Below, piece after piece: positions 62,593-64,000 of a stretch of 64,000 bases of DNA. The stretch is from Lusitaniella coriacea LEGE 07157. GTDB taxonomy: Bacteria; Cyanobacteriota; Cyanobacteriia; Cyanobacteriales; Spirulinaceae. Within the stretch, counting starts at the first letter, position 1, and each line of letters begins with the position of its first letter. The notes under the pieces are model-generated. The model searched no databases. It saw nothing but the letters and a program-made list of their open reading frames with translations, and was not told the DNA's origin. The DNA lies in contig NZ_JADEWZ010000011.1 of the NCBI RefSeq assembly GCF_015207425.1, positions 62,001 to 126,000 of the forward strand, written 5' to 3'. The position numbers and the translations under genes were made by a program.

Positions 62593-63402
62593 ATGAAACA
62601 AGTTACATTGCCCAGAACTTGTCCGGAAAGTTGGCAAGAGGTTTACCACTACGACTTAATAGAAATTTATGGGAAAAAGAGCATTTTGGGGCATACTTAT
62701 GCCTATAATAACCGACGAAAAAACGTCATTGAATTGATCCAGAAAGTTGCTAAACCGGGCGCTAAAATTCTTGATGTTGCGGCTGCTCAAGGAAATTATA
62801 GTTTACTCCTTGCGGAATTAGGTTATGACGTAACGTGGAACGATCTGCGAGAAGACCTCGTGGATTATGTCAAACTCAAGCACGAAAAAGGAACCATTCG
62901 TTACGCACCCGGTAATTGCTTCGATCTTGGATTTGATGAGGGTTTCGATGTTGTTTTGATTACAGAAATCATCGAACACGTTGCCCACCCCGACGAGTTT
63001 TTACGGAAAATCGCACAACTTGTTAAACCGGGCGGATATCTCGTGATGACAACGCCTAACGGGGAATATATTCGCCACGATCTGCCCAAGTTTTCCGATT
63101 GTCCCGATCCTTCTAAATTTGAAGACTTGCAATTCAAATCCAATGCCGACGGTCACATTTTTCTCCTCCATGAAGATGAGGTTCGTCCCCTTGTGGAAGA
63201 AGCCGGACTTTCTATTATTGAATTTCGCCTTTTCACCAATCTCTTAACTAACGGACACGTTAAGACAGAATATCTCCTAAAAGTTTTGCCTCGAAGTGTT
63301 GTCGATTCTCTTGAATCTTTGACAGGAAGCCTCCCCTTTTCTTGGCAGCGCAAACTTCATAAAGGAATGGCTGTACTCATGCAACGTCCCGCGCGATCGT
63401 AG
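62593..63402 (+). CDS. Class I SAM-dependent methyltransferase
   Basis: 269 residues. Motif I ILDVAAAQGNYSLLLAEL (near 56), an acidic loop VTWNDLREDL, motif II/III FDVVLITEIIEHVAHPDEFL and VKPGGYLVMTTPN. Substrate unknown; next to a glycosyltransferase it may modify a sugar or small metabolite (inference). Confidence 0.88.
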   Translation: MKQVTLPRTCPESWQEVYHYDLIEIYGKKSILGHTYAYNNRRKNVIELIQKVAKPGAKILDVAAAQGNYSLLLAELGYDVTWNDLREDLVDYVKLKHEKGTIRYAPGNCFDLGFDEGFDVVLITEIIEHVAHPDEFLRKIAQLVKPGGYLVMTTPNGEYIRHDLPKFSDCPDPSKFEDLQFKSNADGHIFLLHEDEVRPLVEEAGLSIIEFRLFTNLLTNGHVKTEYLLKVLPRSVVDSLESLTGSLPFSWQRKLHKGMAVLMQRPARS

Positions 63403-63842
63403 CGGTTCGTTTTATTATTCATTAAAATAGTCAGATTTTTCTTTATCGCTGATTGCTTAACGCGATACAGAGCGCCCAATACCCAATGTATAGCAATAGC
63501 CAGGAGTATTAGGACATTGGTAAAGGTGAGCAGGGGGAGCTTTTGGATGACACGGAGAGGGGGAGACGGGGAGACGCGGTAACGCGGTGAGTTGGGGGAA
63601 GCAGGGGGAGTTTTTGGATGACACGGCACTTCGACACGCTCAGTGACCGGGAGAAACGGGGACGTAGTGATGACTGAATGATTGATAACTGAAAAAACCT
63701 ATTCCCTCTGATGACTGATAACTGTTATGGCGACTGCTACAGATGTGTTTTAGCTTATTAAGGTTGGGATTTTTTGCACCAACAGTATTTATGTACTAAA
63801 ATAGAGTTTTGCGATTCCGGTAGCACGCGCCCATCCGCATCG
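63403..63842. other. Repeat-rich intergenic stretch
   Basis: 440 bp. It holds ATTAGGACATTGGTAAAGGT (as in 26700) with short tandem units of GACACGGAGAGGGGGAGACG type near 63550-63650, and TGATGACTGATAACTG-type repeats near 63660-63730. No gene recognised. Confidence 0.5.
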
Positions 63843-64000
63843 ATGAATCAAGAAATTCCCCAACTCCAGAACCTGCCCAAAATTCGCTATTTCCAACGCA
63901 AGCTCAAAGCTTGGGCAACTCAAAACCTCCGTGACTTTCCTTGGCGTAGAACGACGAATCCGTACTCTATTTTTGTCGCTGAGTTTCTGCTGCAAAAGAC
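63843..64000 (+). CDS. MutY-like A/G-specific DNA glycosylase, N-terminal part
   Basis: The frame starts at ATG 63843 and runs off the right window edge after 52 codons. It includes FPWRRTTNPYSIFVAEFLLQK, which matches the FPWR..(N/D)PY.(I/V)..(S/A)E.(M/L)LQ(Q/K)T entry of the MutY helix-hairpin-helix glycosylases that remove A mispaired with 8-oxoG. The iron-sulfur and catalytic regions lie beyond the window. The subgroup (MutY itself or a paralog) cannot be fixed. Confidence 0.7.
   Translation, partial: MNQEIPQLQNLPKIRYFQRKLKAWATQNLRDFPWRRTTNPYSIFVAEFLLQK

Noticed and set aside
1..64000. rRNA and tRNA genes, and a DGR reverse transcriptase or template repeat
   Set aside because: No rRNA block, no tRNA T-arm pattern in the gaps and no reverse transcriptase motif in any frame was found by reading; a covariance-model scan would be more sensitive.

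Overview
The window comes from a cyanobacterial chromosome. The evidence is the very frequent HIP1 octamer GCGATCGC, a ferredoxin-type nitrate reductase (narB) beside an NrtP permease, PEP-CTERM, DICT, DUF4912, DUF1400 and Uma2-type proteins, and many short intergenic repeats typical of filamentous cyanobacteria. An NrtP permease instead of NrtABCD is commonest in marine or saline species. I cannot name the species. No rRNA, tRNA, CRISPR array, prophage or transposase gene was recognised.

Layout. 1-0.8 kb: a TetR regulator (cut by the window edge) behind a Coq4-like gene, with a candidate operator. 0.8-4.3 kb: a pentapeptide-repeat protein and a DUF1400 hydrolase, apparently one operon. 4.6-9.9 kb: argF, an ArsR regulator divergent from an Old Yellow Enzyme, and a MerR-like regulator overlapping a VWA-macro fusion. 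9.9-15 kb: nitrate assimilation (nrtP, narB) behind 1 kb of noncoding DNA with two perfect NtcA boxes. 15-18.3 kb: a membrane NACHT-FGE protein whose 3' end looks like the variable region of a diversity-generating retroelement (DGR). 18.7-26.7 kb: a CBS histidine kinase and its response regulator, zinc-ribbon and lipoprotein genes, a glycosyltransferase between two inverted MITE-like repeats, perR, and a Uma2 protein. 26.8-38.2 kb: ispE/TMEM14/rsmA, a split urease (ureB and ureC 4 kb apart on opposite strands), a DICT pseudokinase, three CsbD-type stress proteins and a chelatase with a natural poly-His tail. 38.5-45.6 kb: a DUF815 ATPase, a TerB_C-like membrane coiled-coil protein, a PEP-CTERM protein, a BrxC/BrxD-type (DUF2791) ATPase, a DUF389 membrane protein and a receiver protein. 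45.9-64 kb: mostly housekeeping genes (class A PBP, a ProA homolog, M20 peptidase, lnt, SAM hydrolase, ExoD, cimA, DUF4912), then a glycosyltransferase, a methyltransferase and the start of a MutY-like gene.

The genes form several small units rather than one large island. Nitrogen is a recurring theme: nitrate uptake and reduction, urease, argF and a ProA homolog. The strongest unusual signal is the DGR-like variable region on the NACHT-FGE gene, whose reverse transcriptase and template are not in the window. A second is a textbook NtcA promoter with no gene directly behind it. At least three small repeat families are scattered between genes, and in several places a repeat end contains or touches the stop codon of the neighbouring gene.
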